A DNA stretch of 64,000 nt from Microbulbifer sp. A4B17 (GCF_003076275.1 NZ_CP029064.1:2800501-2864500), one strand, 5' to 3'; numbered from the stretch's first letter, positions 47,241 through 56,014 are shown. Notes: generated by a model not told the origin, from the sequence alone. Program-made: numbers and translations.

Positions 47241-48044
47241 ATGAAGAAAGAAGCAAAGAAGGCAAGCAAGTACGTTGCCCGTGAGCCCAATGAAGACGGC
47301 TTTATCGAGTATACCGACCTTGAACACCAAACTTGGCAGCGTCTGATTGAACGCCAACTGGATGTCTTACCTGGCCGCGCCTGCGATGAATATATGCACG
47401 GCCTGGAGCTGTTGGACCTACCGAAAGACCGCATACCCCAACTCGAGGAAATCTCCAGCGTGCTGCGCAGAGAAACTGGCTGGGAAGTCGCCCGGGTTCC
47501 CGCCCTTATCGGCTTCGAAACCTTTTTCGGTCTTCTAGCGGATCGTAAGTTCCCAGTTGCTACCTTTATACGCACTCCCGAAGAGTTTGATTATCTGCAG
47601 GAACCGGACATCTTCCACGAGATTTTTGGCCACTGCGCCATGCTCACCAACCCAGCATTTGCAAACTTCACGCAAAAATACGGACAACTGGGCCTTAAAG
47701 CCTCGCCTAAAGAACGCGCCTATTTAGCCCGCCTCTATTGGTTTACAGTGGAGTTCGGCCTACTGAACACCGACGATGGTTTGCGCATTTACGGTGGCGG
47801 CATTCTGTCTTCCCCGAAAGAGACACTCTACGCACTGAGTCACCAACCAGAGCGCTACGATTTAGACGCGGTTACCGCACTGCGCACCCCATATCGCATC
47901 GATATTGTTCAACCCATTTACTATGTCCTCAACAGCTTGCAACAACTGCAGGAACTGACAGAAATTGACCTGATGGCCAAGGTCCGCGAGGCTATTGAGC
48001 TGGGACTATTCGAACCCCGCTTCCCGCCCAAAGACGCAGCCTGA
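47241..48044 (+). CDS. phhA: Phenylalanine-4-hydroxylase
   Basis: This 267-residue non-heme iron enzyme uses tetrahydropterin and O2 to make tyrosine from phenylalanine. The iron ligands are clear: HEIFGH (His126, His131) and YWFTVEFGL (Glu171). Flanking IRTPEEFDYLQEPDIF and GGGILSSPKET are conserved in bacterial PhhA. Length is normal for the bacterial catalytic-domain-only form. It is divergent from the TyrR-type regulator, which probably activates it. The pterin dehydratase gene phhB is not adjacent. Confidence 0.97.
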   Translation: MKKEAKKASKYVAREPNEDGFIEYTDLEHQTWQRLIERQLDVLPGRACDEYMHGLELLDLPKDRIPQLEEISSVLRRETGWEVARVPALIGFETFFGLLADRKFPVATFIRTPEEFDYLQEPDIFHEIFGHCAMLTNPAFANFTQKYGQLGLKASPKERAYLARLYWFTVEFGLLNTDDGLRIYGGGILSSPKETLYALSHQPERYDLDAVTALRTPYRIDIVQPIYYVLNSLQQLQELTEIDLMAKVREAIELGLFEPRFPPKDAA

Positions 48045-48054
48045 TCTGCATTCA

Positions 48055-48083
48055 AGATTGGGCGGCCAACTTCCGCCCAATCT
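48055..48083 (+). other. Hairpin after phhA
   Basis: AGATTGGGCGG (48055-48065) and CCGCCCAATCT (48073-48083) form a perfect 11-bp stem with a seven-base loop, starting 10 bases after the phhA stop. There is no T-run after it, so it may be a weak terminator or a 3' stabilising structure. Confidence 0.65.
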
Positions 48084-48312
48084 CAACTCTGCTAAAAAGC
48101 TCCCCCAGAAGCGTTGCACATCTAGGGAAATTCCACTACCAGCACCCTCCCCCTGAGCCTATCGTATCTGCAGTAGGTGTGATGGTAGTTCGATGACTTT
48201 CATCCAATAGCCCCCACACCCACTCGCCCAAATACCGTTAGGGGTAGCCAGGGAGGCAATGCGATCAGCGCAAGGACACAAAACCCCTGCTTTATAGGGA
48301 GCGCATAGCACT

Positions 48313-48783
48313 ATGTCCTCACTTGACGCGATTGATAGAAAACTTCTTGCGATTCTGCAATCTGACGTCAGCCTTTCGATCGAGGAGCTGGCGGAGCGTG
48401 TGGGCCTGACAAAAACCCCATGCTGGCGCAGGGTGCAGAAACTGGAAAAGAGCGGCATCATTCGACGCAAAGTCGCCTTGCTTAATGCCGAGATTTTAGG
48501 ACTTCCGGTCTCGGTGTTTGCCCAGGTTAAAACCGACCAGCACACACCGGAGTGGGCCGACAACTTTGCCGAACACATGGCACAGTTGCCAGAGGTAGTG
48601 GCTTGCTACCGTATGGCGGGCGACTACGATTACCTGTTGCGAGTGGTAGTCAGCGATATCACAGCCTACGACCGCTTTTACAAAGAGTTAATCCGGCATG
48701 TTGGCATCAGCGATATTGTCTCCAACTTTGCCCTGGAACAGATCAAAAGCACTACCGAGTTACCGATTCCATCCGGTGAATAA
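48313..48783 (+). CDS. Lrp/AsnC-family transcriptional regulator
   Basis: The 156-residue product has an N-terminal helix-turn-helix (LSIEELAERVGLTKTPCWRRVQKLE) and a C-terminal RAM/AsnC ligand domain (VACYRMAGDYDYLLRVVVSDI). The opening SSLDAIDRKLLAILQSD is typical. Family members sense amino acids and regulate their metabolism; its place after phhA suggests an aromatic amino-acid role, but that is inferred. It is separated from phhA by about 270 bases containing a hairpin, so it likely has its own promoter. Confidence 0.92.
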   Translation: MSSLDAIDRKLLAILQSDVSLSIEELAERVGLTKTPCWRRVQKLEKSGIIRRKVALLNAEILGLPVSVFAQVKTDQHTPEWADNFAEHMAQLPEVVACYRMAGDYDYLLRVVVSDITAYDRFYKELIRHVGISDIVSNFALEQIKSTTELPIPSGE

Positions 48784-48879
48784 GGTCTCAGCACAACCAC
48801 TTGGTAGGCACATAGCTCTTTCAGCTGTTCGCACATCTATGGATAATGGTTAAATCTCGCTCACCAACAAGGATGGCCT

Positions 48880-50049
48880 GTGGCGGACAGCTCCCTTTTC
48901 CAATCATTTTTCCTGATTTTTAGTGGCGCAGCAGTTGTTGCCTCACTGGCTCTGTTTGGACGACAACCGCTCCTGGTCGCCTACATAGCTCTCGGTGTTT
49001 TACTCGGTCCATCCGGCTTTGCAGTAATCGATAACCTGCGACTTCTATCTGATATGTCCAGCGTTGGGATTATCTTCCTGCTCTTCCTGTTGGGGCTGGA
49101 TATGCAACCTCAGGCGCTGGTAGCTGTATTGCGCAAAGCTACATTTGTGGGAGTCGTAAGCTGTGCGATCTTCCTCGGCCTTGGCTTTGGCATAGGTTTG
49201 CTGTTCGGATTTACTACCGTTGAATCCTGGGTAATCGGCATGGCGCTGATGTTCTCTAGCACCATTATCGGTATCAAACTGCTTCCCACGACCGTACTTC
49301 ACCACAAGCACTTGGGTGAACTTATGGTGGGACTTCTTCTTTTTCAAGACTTTGTGGCAATAGTCTGCCTAATGGTACTGCTGAGTGATAACACCGGTGA
49401 CGAACAGATCTGGCAATTGGCTCTCTCCTTTGGATCGCTGCCACTGCTGATCCTTTTTGCCTGGCTAATAGTAAAATATATTTTATTGCCACTTTTTACC
49501 CGCTTTGACCGCTTTCACGAATACGTATTTTTAATGGCACTTGGATGGTGCATGGGCATGGCAGAGCTGGCAGAAGTTGTTGGCCTTTCAAGAGAGATCG
49601 GCGCATTTATTGGCGGTATCACGCTGGCTGCCAGTCGGATTTCACAGTACATCGCCCTCAGTCTTAAACCTCTGCGAGACTTCTTCCTGATCCTGTTCTT
49701 TTTCAGCCTCGGAGCGCAATTCAAGCTGGCCATGCTGCCCGAAATTCTACTTCCTGCCCTGGTCACAGCTGCCGCAGTGCTGGTAATAAAACCCGTTGTA
49801 TTTCACTTCCTGCTTGGAAATCGCAGTGAACACAAGGTGCTCTCGTGGGATATTGGATTTCGACTTGGGCAAATTAGTGAGTTTTCCCTGTTAATCGCCC
49901 TGCTCGCTTATACGCAAAACCTGATTGGCAGCGCAGCATCACATTTAATCCAGGCAACCGCGATTCTTACATTCCTGGTGTCGTCTTACATTGTGGTGAT
50001 GAACTTTCCCAACCCCATTGCAATCAAGGATGAGCTGCGAAGAGACTAA
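48880..50049 (+). CDS. CPA2-family cation:proton antiporter
   Basis: This 389-residue membrane protein has about 12 hydrophobic helices and the Kef/CPA2 patterns YIALGVLLGPSGFAVI, FLLFLLGLDMQPQAL, MFSSTIIGIKLL and LGQISEFSLLIALLA. It ends after the membrane domain, lacking the C-terminal TrkA-N regulatory domain of KefB/KefC, so it is a short Kef-like potassium or sodium:proton exchanger. It starts at a GTG preceded by AAGGATGG. The ion is not determined. Confidence 0.92.
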   Translation: MADSSLFQSFFLIFSGAAVVASLALFGRQPLLVAYIALGVLLGPSGFAVIDNLRLLSDMSSVGIIFLLFLLGLDMQPQALVAVLRKATFVGVVSCAIFLGLGFGIGLLFGFTTVESWVIGMALMFSSTIIGIKLLPTTVLHHKHLGELMVGLLLFQDFVAIVCLMVLLSDNTGDEQIWQLALSFGSLPLLILFAWLIVKYILLPLFTRFDRFHEYVFLMALGWCMGMAELAEVVGLSREIGAFIGGITLAASRISQYIALSLKPLRDFFLILFFFSLGAQFKLAMLPEILLPALVTAAAVLVIKPVVFHFLLGNRSEHKVLSWDIGFRLGQISEFSLLIALLAYTQNLIGSAASHLIQATAILTFLVSSYIVVMNFPNPIAIKDELRRD

Positions 50050-50118
50050 ACCTCTTAGCCTCTTCCTGTAGCTGGATTTAGCAGACCACTGCAATCGACT
50101 AACAATGGTGACAGCTTA

Positions 50119-50922
50119 TTAAAGCTTAAACACCCTTTCAGCATTCTTATATAAGAAGAGCTCGGCAACCTCATCCCCCAACTCCAGAAGGTGCATTTCC
50201 TTTAAACACATCTCCGGTGTCAGCATGGGATAATTAGTCCCGAACATCACCTTATTCTTACCGTGCGACTTGATAAATGAAACCAGCTCGCGGGGGTATC
50301 TTTTTGGCTTATAAGCAGAAGTGTCTATGTAGACATTGGGAAACTTGGTCGCAAAAGCGATCATTTCATTGTGCCAAGGATACCCAATATGGCCACAAAC
50401 AACCTTTAGATCAGGAAAATCGAGAGCAACCCGCTCAATATGAGCAGGACGGCCAGAATCAGAGCTGCGCAACGGCCCGGTAAGGCCCACTTGCAAACAA
50501 ACTGGCACATCCAGCTCAACACAAGCCGCGTATAGCGGATAATACAAAGGGTGAGTACAAGGCAACTCCCAGAGCCACTGCACAATACGCAACCCTTTAA
50601 AGTCATGCTCCAAAACGTACTTGCGCAGGGTTTGTACAGCCTCTACTGGCTTTCGCAAGTCCACTGATGCCAGACCGCAAAACCTGTCAGGATGAGTTAA
50701 AGTAAGATCCAGTACTTCATCATTGCTAATCAAGGCTCCGCTCGGCCCATGCCAAGCAGAAATCAATGCCTTGGACACATCTGCCATATCCATAGCTGAC
50801 AGGGTCCACTCAAGGGGCACTTCTTTAAAATCCTGCCCCATCCAACGCTTCAAAGTATCAAAGAAAGGTTCAGCAAGAAAACGCTCTGTAGGATGCTGGG
50901 CCCAAACATCAATCACTTTCAT
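50119..50922 (-). CDS. Amidohydrolase-fold protein with altered metal site
   Basis: The 267-residue product has the TIM-barrel amidohydrolase_2 layout. The usual metal ligands are replaced: DxHxH is IDVWAQHP (Trp7, Gln9), the central strand His is Gln144 (VCLQVGLTG), and the usual Asp of FGTD is Asn230 (FGTNYPM). Only His178 (VCGHIGYPW) is kept. Conserved shape with substituted ligands suggests a decarboxylase/lactonase relative with a changed or non-metal mechanism, or a binding protein. The gene has GGGAG upstream and is monocistronic. Confidence 0.85.
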   Translation of the reverse strand: MKVIDVWAQHPTERFLAEPFFDTLKRWMGQDFKEVPLEWTLSAMDMADVSKALISAWHGPSGALISNDEVLDLTLTHPDRFCGLASVDLRKPVEAVQTLRKYVLEHDFKGLRIVQWLWELPCTHPLYYPLYAACVELDVPVCLQVGLTGPLRSSDSGRPAHIERVALDFPDLKVVCGHIGYPWHNEMIAFATKFPNVYIDTSAYKPKRYPRELVSFIKSHGKNKVMFGTNYPMLTPEMCLKEMHLLELGDEVAELFLYKNAERVFKL

Positions 50923-51023
50923 GTTAGCAACTCCCTGCTATTGCAAGCCTTCCCTCTATTCTCTGGTAGCACAAGTATTACCAGTGAATAGCTGCACCCT
51001 TTTAAAGAAATATTATTGACTAC

Positions 51024-51671
51024 CTACTTGAGAGGCATCGCCACACTACTAAAGAAATCTCTCTCCTTAGAAAAGGAAAACGCTAAAGATGTAACTTTGC
51101 CCATAACCCTATCACGGTCAACCAAGCCCCAATATCTCGAATCCAAGCTATCGTTGCGATGATCTCCCATGACAAAGTACTTACCTTCAGGGATCTCAAT
51201 AGTCTTCCCAATGTATGGCAATTTCTTATTACCACTAAGCTTGAACTGATGTTCCCTGCCACCAATGACTTCCCTACCCAGGATGTCCGAACCCACCCCA
51301 CTTTCCAGGCGATACTCAAGCTGAGCCCCATTAACAAACACATTCACCCCTTCAATACGTAAGCTATCACCAGGGACGCCTATTACACGCTTCACATATA
51401 GTTGATCAGTTTGAGGTGGCAAAAAGGTAATAACATCTCCTCGGGAAGGGTTCCCCCATTGAGCAACCTGCTTATTGAAGAAAAATAAAGTTGGCCCATA
51501 ACTCGTCTTATCTACCCACAAAAAGTCACCAGGGTGAATAGTAGGCTCCATAGACCCACTTGGTACTGGAGACCAATCAGCATACGCTGACTTGAAAAAG
51601 TACATAAGAAATAGAAACAATATTGCACCGCGGTTGTTTCTTACCGCACCCTTAAAGCTAAACCTGCTCAT
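51024..51671 (-). CDS. Signal peptidase I, second copy type
   Basis: The 215-residue product is an S26 signal peptidase: one N-terminal membrane helix (GAILFLFLMYFFKSAYA), catalytic Ser40 in PSGSMEPTI, Lys94 in YVKRVIGVPGD, and box E MGDHRNDSLDSRYWG. It cleaves signal peptides of exported proteins. It has a single membrane anchor, whereas the housekeeping LepB of gammaproteobacteria has two, and it is not beside lepA or rnc, so it is probably an extra signal peptidase. AAGGAG lies about 12 bases upstream of the ATG. Confidence 0.93.
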   Translation of the reverse strand: MSRFSFKGAVRNNRGAILFLFLMYFFKSAYADWSPVPSGSMEPTIHPGDFLWVDKTSYGPTLFFFNKQVAQWGNPSRGDVITFLPPQTDQLYVKRVIGVPGDSLRIEGVNVFVNGAQLEYRLESGVGSDILGREVIGGREHQFKLSGNKKLPYIGKTIEIPEGKYFVMGDHRNDSLDSRYWGLVDRDRVMGKVTSLAFSFSKERDFFSSVAMPLK

Positions 51672-51994
51672 TCCCTAAACTCCTTTCCCAGGGCAACGCA
51701 CCACTTAAAACTGATTACTCAGAAATAACAGAATCTCCGAAAACTAAAAAATCAGCCTCCAGCTTTCATTAGGTGGGACATTATCCTTATCAGAACGTTC
51801 GGAAAGGATTACCCTATTTACAGCACATCCGTACTAAACAAAAGGGAGCCATAAATATCAAAGGGCACTCGCATTACACATGCGTTGGCTTGACCGGCAC
51901 TCTTATGCCAACCAAGAAATTCAACAATAAATCCAGAGTAACTAAGAGCCGTAATAATTAAGCATTGAGTTACTCCTACATTGAACAGAGCACC
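51672..51994. other. Degraded region after transposase fragment
   Basis: About 320 bases with no open frame that I could match; stops occur in all minus-strand frames. It directly follows the transposase N-terminal fragment and is probably decayed insertion-sequence DNA, but no sequence match supports that. Confidence 0.4.
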
Positions 51995-52225
51995 TTACCC
52001 AAAAGCATGAATAAAAAGTTCAGCATTAAACCTGACAAAATCGAAACTCCTACGAGGCCAGCATCGATATCGCTTCTCGCTTGCTCGACTATACCGCTCC
52101 AAATACAAGAAGGTCGCTTTGCCCTGGAAAACCATTAGTGCGGCAAATAGGATGAGCATGAACTTCCGTTGAGGCTTTTTAACATTGGACATTTGAGCGA
52201 AGACAGTTTTCACTACCTCTTCCAT
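51995..52225 (-). pseudogene. N-terminal remnant of an IS4/IS701-type transposase
   Basis: The 76-codon frame contains KKPQRKFMLILFAALMVF, QGKATFLYLERYSRASEK and RRSFDFVRFN, a pattern I recognise from the N-terminus of transposases with the RGKxxFRNLxRYS motif. The catalytic DDE part is missing: the frame ends after FNAELFIHAFG. It is a truncated, inactive insertion element. No terminal repeats were found. Confidence 0.72.
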
Positions 52226-52339
52226 GGGCAGATACTGTGTTGATTGGATATGAGAACCTTAATTTCTCAGCACCTGCCTATGGATCCTACCAATTTCTTG
52301 CCCAAAACTGACCGAGGTGTTGATCCAAGCATCCTTCGT

Positions 52340-53251
52340 TTATAAACTCGGATAAAGCTCCAAAATTTTTTCCCTTAGCCATCGATGAGCTGGATTTGTT
52401 GTCTGCGACTTATGCCAGGTGAGCTGAAGTACTACCTTTGGAAATGCCATTGGCAGTTTGAGCATACGTATGGGAAGCCCTTTATAATAGCTTGAAATCA
52501 TCATTCTTGCTGGTACAACGCCAATTAAATCGGTTGTGCAAACCACATAGGGGAAAGACGAAAGGTGTGGGACTCGTAAACAAATATTGCGCTGTAACTT
52601 TCTGGGCCTGGCTAGCCTTTCCATTGGAGAGCCCATAGGGTTTCCTCTTAATAGAGATACTTGTGGCAGCGATTGAAATTTTTTTTCACTGATTGTCTCA
52701 CCCACATTTTTATTATGCTTGCTGACAATAATCACAAGCTCTTCTTCTGCAATAGGCTGGTTAACATGGCTGGGGGAATTGACAGGTAGGTAGTCAATGA
52801 TTAGGTCTACTTCCCCATTACTCACCATTCTGGCTGTCATTTCTGACTCATCGGGGAGTACAGTAAGCCTGATGCCGGGTGCAAATTCTCGAAGCCATTT
52901 GCAGAAGCCGGGGATCATCAGAGTTTCCACCACATCGGGCATAACGATGGAGAATTCCTGCTCTGCTTTCCGGTAATCAAAAGACGTTTGCTGGAAGCCT
53001 GAACGGACGGTATTGAGCGCCTGGTGAATAGAGGGGTGCAGTACCAGTGCGCGTTCAGTAGGACGCAATCCCCTAGCGGTCCGTATAAAAAGCTCATCTT
53101 CATAAGTAGCTCTCAACCGCTTGAGGGCGGCACTGACGGCAGGTTGGCTCATATGCAGTTTTACTGCGGCTCTGGTCAGGTTTCGCTCAATCATAAGTGC
53201 CTCAAACACGGGGAGCAGATTTAAATCCAGTGATCTAAGATGCGTAGACAT
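52340..53251 (-). CDS. LysR-family transcriptional regulator
   Basis: The 303-residue product has a LysR winged helix (LLPVFEALMIERNLTRAAVKL, SQPAVSAALKRLRATYED) and a periplasmic-binding-protein-like effector domain. The NodD-like subgroup opening LRSLDLNLLPVFEAL is clear. I use the ATG at 53251; a TTG two codons earlier is possible. It is divergent from the fatty-acid-hydroxylase gene (119-base gap), the classic arrangement of a LysR regulator and its target, so it probably controls that gene. Confidence 0.93.
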   Translation of the reverse strand: MSTHLRSLDLNLLPVFEALMIERNLTRAAVKLHMSQPAVSAALKRLRATYEDELFIRTARGLRPTERALVLHPSIHQALNTVRSGFQQTSFDYRKAEQEFSIVMPDVVETLMIPGFCKWLREFAPGIRLTVLPDESEMTARMVSNGEVDLIIDYLPVNSPSHVNQPIAEEELVIIVSKHNKNVGETISEKKFQSLPQVSLLRGNPMGSPMERLARPRKLQRNICLRVPHLSSFPYVVCTTDLIGVVPARMMISSYYKGLPIRMLKLPMAFPKVVLQLTWHKSQTTNPAHRWLREKILELYPSL

Positions 53252-53370
53252 TATCAACCTGATGAATAATGTATTTAATAATTATTTATTAGACGATACA
53301 TGATGTCCCTAATTATATTTATCGTCAATAGCATGAAAAACCGTAAATACTATAAAAAGTCAGGTGAAAT

Positions 53371-54057
53371 ATGTCGAACATGCATGATACGGCGGCTTTC
53401 AGAGAGCAATATAGAGCCTATACCCATAGCCGCTATAGCGGCTGGTTCCATTTAGGGAGCATTCTACTAATCAGCCTAATCGGTGCTATTTACTGTATTT
53501 TTCAGATAAGTGAGTTGAGGACGTATGAACTGCTGATAATTCCAATAGGAATTCTTGTTTACAACGCTGTAGAGTATGCCACCCATCGCTGGCCTGGGCA
53601 TAATAAGTTGAGGTTTACCAAACTGTTTTACAAGCGGCATACTGGCGATCATCACAGTTTCTTTTCTGCGCCTTTGTTGTCTTTTGAGTCAACTCGTGAT
53701 TGGCGTATAGTACTGTTTCCAATCTATTTAACAGCTGTTATCACTTTTTTTCTGGCACCACTTTGTGGTTTTTTTCTATCCTGGGTGGCTTCAGGCAATA
53801 TGGGATATATCGCAGCGGCAACCATAATATTAAATCACCTGGCTTATGAGCTAATGCATATCGGTTATCACCAACCCAAGAGTCACTGGTTCCATAAAGT
53901 GCCAGTGTTTCGTGAGTTAGCCCACTTACACAGAATTCATCATCACCGTAAACTAATGAAAGTTTATAATTTCAATTTAACTTTTCCGCTATTCGACCTT
54001 TTATTAGGCACTTTCTATTGGGAACCGCAGGATTCCTTTGACGATTTTCGCGACTGA
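53371..54057 (+). CDS. Fatty-acid-hydroxylase superfamily membrane enzyme
   Basis: This 228-residue integral membrane di-iron enzyme of the sterol desaturase/fatty acid hydroxylase superfamily shows the histidine clusters HRWPGH (His72, His77), HTGDHH (His90, 94, 95), ELMHIGYH (163, 167) and HLHRIHHHR (185-192). Four hydrophobic segments surround them. It would hydroxylate or desaturate a lipid; the exact substrate (fatty acid, sterol or carotenoid) is not evident. It is divergent from a LysR regulator. Its 3' end overlaps a decayed gene on the other strand. Confidence 0.92.
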   Translation: MSNMHDTAAFREQYRAYTHSRYSGWFHLGSILLISLIGAIYCIFQISELRTYELLIIPIGILVYNAVEYATHRWPGHNKLRFTKLFYKRHTGDHHSFFSAPLLSFESTRDWRIVLFPIYLTAVITFFLAPLCGFFLSWVASGNMGYIAAATIILNHLAYELMHIGYHQPKSHWFHKVPVFRELAHLHRIHHHRKLMKVYNFNLTFPLFDLLLGTFYWEPQDSFDDFRD

Positions 54058-54327
54058 TAGTTTGTAGATTACTTGTACCTTATTACGCACTCGGTTCTGC
54101 CTTTGACCTTGATCTTCTTCCTGCAATTTTGCCAGCATTAATTTTCGGATAATTGGCACTGGCGCATTACCAAAACTGAGGAACTCCTTATGGAAGGCCT
54201 TTAGATCAAACTTTTTCCCAGTTTTTTGTTTAATTTCCTCACGCAGAGAGAGGATATCTGAGTAACCGGCAAAATAGCTGGCTAGCTGTACCTGGTTCAA
54301 GGTGGCCCGCCGCAACTTGTCTTCAGC
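54004..54327 (-). pseudogene. C-terminal remnant of a DUF885 protein
   Basis: The frame encodes AEDKLRRATLNQVQLASYF, GYSDILSLREEIKQKTGKKF and LKAFHKEFLSFGNAPVPIIR, a match to the C-terminal end of DUF885 (COG4805) zinc peptidase-like proteins. Only about 80 of some 600 residues remain; a TGA at 54328-54330 precedes it, and insertion-sequence DNA replaces the upstream part. The natural end is also lost, because the frame runs on into the opposite-strand hydroxylase gene. Confidence 0.8.
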
Positions 54328-54519
54328 TCACTTAAAGTAGAAGCAATTCATGTTAACCGCTTTCCCACAAGGCGCCTCATGCGAGAAACCGTACTTGAGT
54401 ATATAGAGATAGACTACAATCGAAATCGCCTGCACAGCGCCAATGGCTATCTCAGTCCTGAGGCGTTTGAGGAACAACCAGTCGCTTAGTAGTGTGTCCG
54501 TTGTTGATGGGTAGGATCA
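54322..54519 (+). mobile_element. IS3-family transposase C-terminal remnant and right end
   Basis: The plus-strand frame reads FSSLKVEAIHVNRF, then ETVLEYIEIDYNRNRLHSAN and GYLSPEAFEEQPVA before TAG at 54487-54489. This is the end of an IS3 orfB integrase domain. TGTGTCCGTTGTTGATGGG plus GTAGGATCA after it looks like the terminal inverted repeat of IS3 elements. The rest of the element is gone. It joins the DUF885 remnant at about 54320-54330. Confidence 0.82.
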
Positions 54520-54559
54520 CTATGTAATCGAGCGGTAAAACCCGTTCCCACATATCAAT

Positions 54560-54880
54560 TCATTGGCCCATAGTATTGAGCCGTTCTTTCACCGCTGCAG
54601 AATCCACCGCTGTGTAATTCGAAATTAGCTTTATTCGCTCACAGTCTTTACCAAGCATAATTGCAATACCAATCATTATTCCAGCCGGAATTGTAAAAAC
54701 CGCCACCCAAATCTCACCCAACTCCAAAAATCTAACAAAAACCATTGAGATTACACAAAGGAAAAGCGCCCCAACTTTAAGCAGAACCTCACCTGACTTA
54801 TAGATTTTCAAAAGACCTTCAAGATCCTCTTCCCTTTTCAAAAGCTCTTGCAAGACCCCTATCTCGAGTTCTTTTTTCAT
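54560..54880 (-). CDS. Small membrane protein, function unknown
   Basis: The 106-residue product starts MKKELEIGVLQELLKREEDL, followed by two hydrophobic helices (LLKVGALFLCVISMVFV and WVAVFTIPAGIMIGIAIML) and a soluble tail. An in-frame upstream extension to a TTG at 54946 is possible and would add 22 residues. I recognise no family. It follows the gene at 54950-55444 on the same strand and may be co-transcribed. Confidence 0.65.
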   Translation of the reverse strand: MKKELEIGVLQELLKREEDLEGLLKIYKSGEVLLKVGALFLCVISMVFVRFLELGEIWVAVFTIPAGIMIGIAIMLGKDCERIKLISNYTAVDSAAVKERLNTMGQ

Positions 54881-54949
54881 CTTAGAATCCAATACTTGCC
54901 TTAAATGGTATACACCAATATCAAAAGGATAACGATATCCAGCCAAAAG

Positions 54950-55444
54950 TTAGTCAGTGCCCTTTCCTATAGCAATGAAGCGTCCCTCATTGACAAAATC
55001 AACAACCTCAAGTGAACTAAATTGGCTCGATAAGTTTTCACCTTCCAGGTTCCACTTCCAGCCTTCTTTCTGCCAATCATAAATATCCTCATCTTCGCAA
55101 GAAATCACTTGATCTTTGATCTGAAGCTTTTGGCAATAACCGGAAGCACTCCATAAGTGATGTTTTGACGGCATCAGATAACTATTTTCTCGTGTAAGCA
55201 AGAGAAACACTCTTACCTCGCCCCCATCTTTTAAAATCAAATACGAGTGCCCCCAATAGCCATCAAAGCCACTATCTATAATTACAAAGCGCTTTTCTTT
55301 CAGCTCGCCTATGTCGAACCTTATCAAATGCTCACCAGCATTGGCAGGCATACTCCACGATTCTATTAGTGGCTTAAAGCTGAAACCAATACCAACAAGA
55401 AGCAGAGATATCACTAAAGCAACTAAAACCCTCTTCCTACACAT
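54950..55444 (-). CDS. Membrane-anchored or exported protein, function unknown
   Basis: The 164-residue product starts at an ATG 8 bases after GGGAG and has one N-terminal hydrophobic segment (VLVALVISLLLVGIGFSF), so most of it is periplasmic. The rest is a mixed strand-rich region with a Cys pair (YCQKL, ISCED). I recognise no family. It lies between two other small membrane genes on the same strand, and all three may share a transcript. Confidence 0.7.
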   Translation of the reverse strand: MCRKRVLVALVISLLLVGIGFSFKPLIESWSMPANAGEHLIRFDIGELKEKRFVIIDSGFDGYWGHSYLILKDGGEVRVFLLLTRENSYLMPSKHHLWSASGYCQKLQIKDQVISCEDEDIYDWQKEGWKWNLEGENLSSQFSSLEVVDFVNEGRFIAIGKGTD

Positions 55445-55555
55445 GGAGGCTCCCTCTCCCAAGAACCAACAACACTACTTACAAAAGGCACAGGGATCAT
55501 TCGAAGCTTCCCGACCATCTAACCCAACCTTGTTAAACAAATAGCAGAACCTGTT

Positions 55556-56014
55556 CTAGACCTCCCTAGCACGGTCAACCCTATCGATTAAATCTACAAC
55601 AACAGGGCTTTTAGAGAAAAAATTAAGCCTCATTGGGGGAATAAAAGCCAACTCCTTTCCAATATCCCCCTCCGTGCGCACTTGCAAAACAATTCTCTCG
55701 GGCGCATTCATTTGGGCATAGTTGATATTAACAACATCTTTAAGTTGAACTCTTTGCCGCTTACTCCCTTTTTGAAAGAGCAAGGATTCCCCCTCATCGT
55801 ATACTTCATCAGCCAAACTCCACAACAGCTTTTTAAAAAAGACAAAGCCAAATACAGCCATAAAAATCGGCATGACTAAAAACATAAACGAATCTTTAAC
55901 TGCACCTCCAGATATAGAGGCAGCCACAAAAAGCACCAAGAAACCAAACCATATACTTGGAAAAATCTTCTTAAAATAGAATGTAGACCCTGATATTTTC
56001 TTCATATTTTCCAT
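55556..56014 (-). CDS. Small membrane protein with a PH-like cytoplasmic tail
   Basis: The 152-residue product has two hydrophobic helices (IWFGFLVLFVAASISG and FMFLVMPIFMAVFGFVFF) and then a strand-rich tail (DEGESLLFQKGSKRQRVQLKDVVNINY) that resembles the PH-like tails of small bacterial membrane proteins. No specific family was recognised. It is the first of three small membrane genes in tandem (to 54560). The start could also be the second Met at 56005. Confidence 0.68.
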   Translation of the reverse strand: MENMKKISGSTFYFKKIFPSIWFGFLVLFVAASISGGAVKDSFMFLVMPIFMAVFGFVFFKKLLWSLADEVYDEGESLLFQKGSKRQRVQLKDVVNINYAQMNAPERIVLQVRTEGDIGKELAFIPPMRLNFFSKSPVVVDLIDRVDRAREV

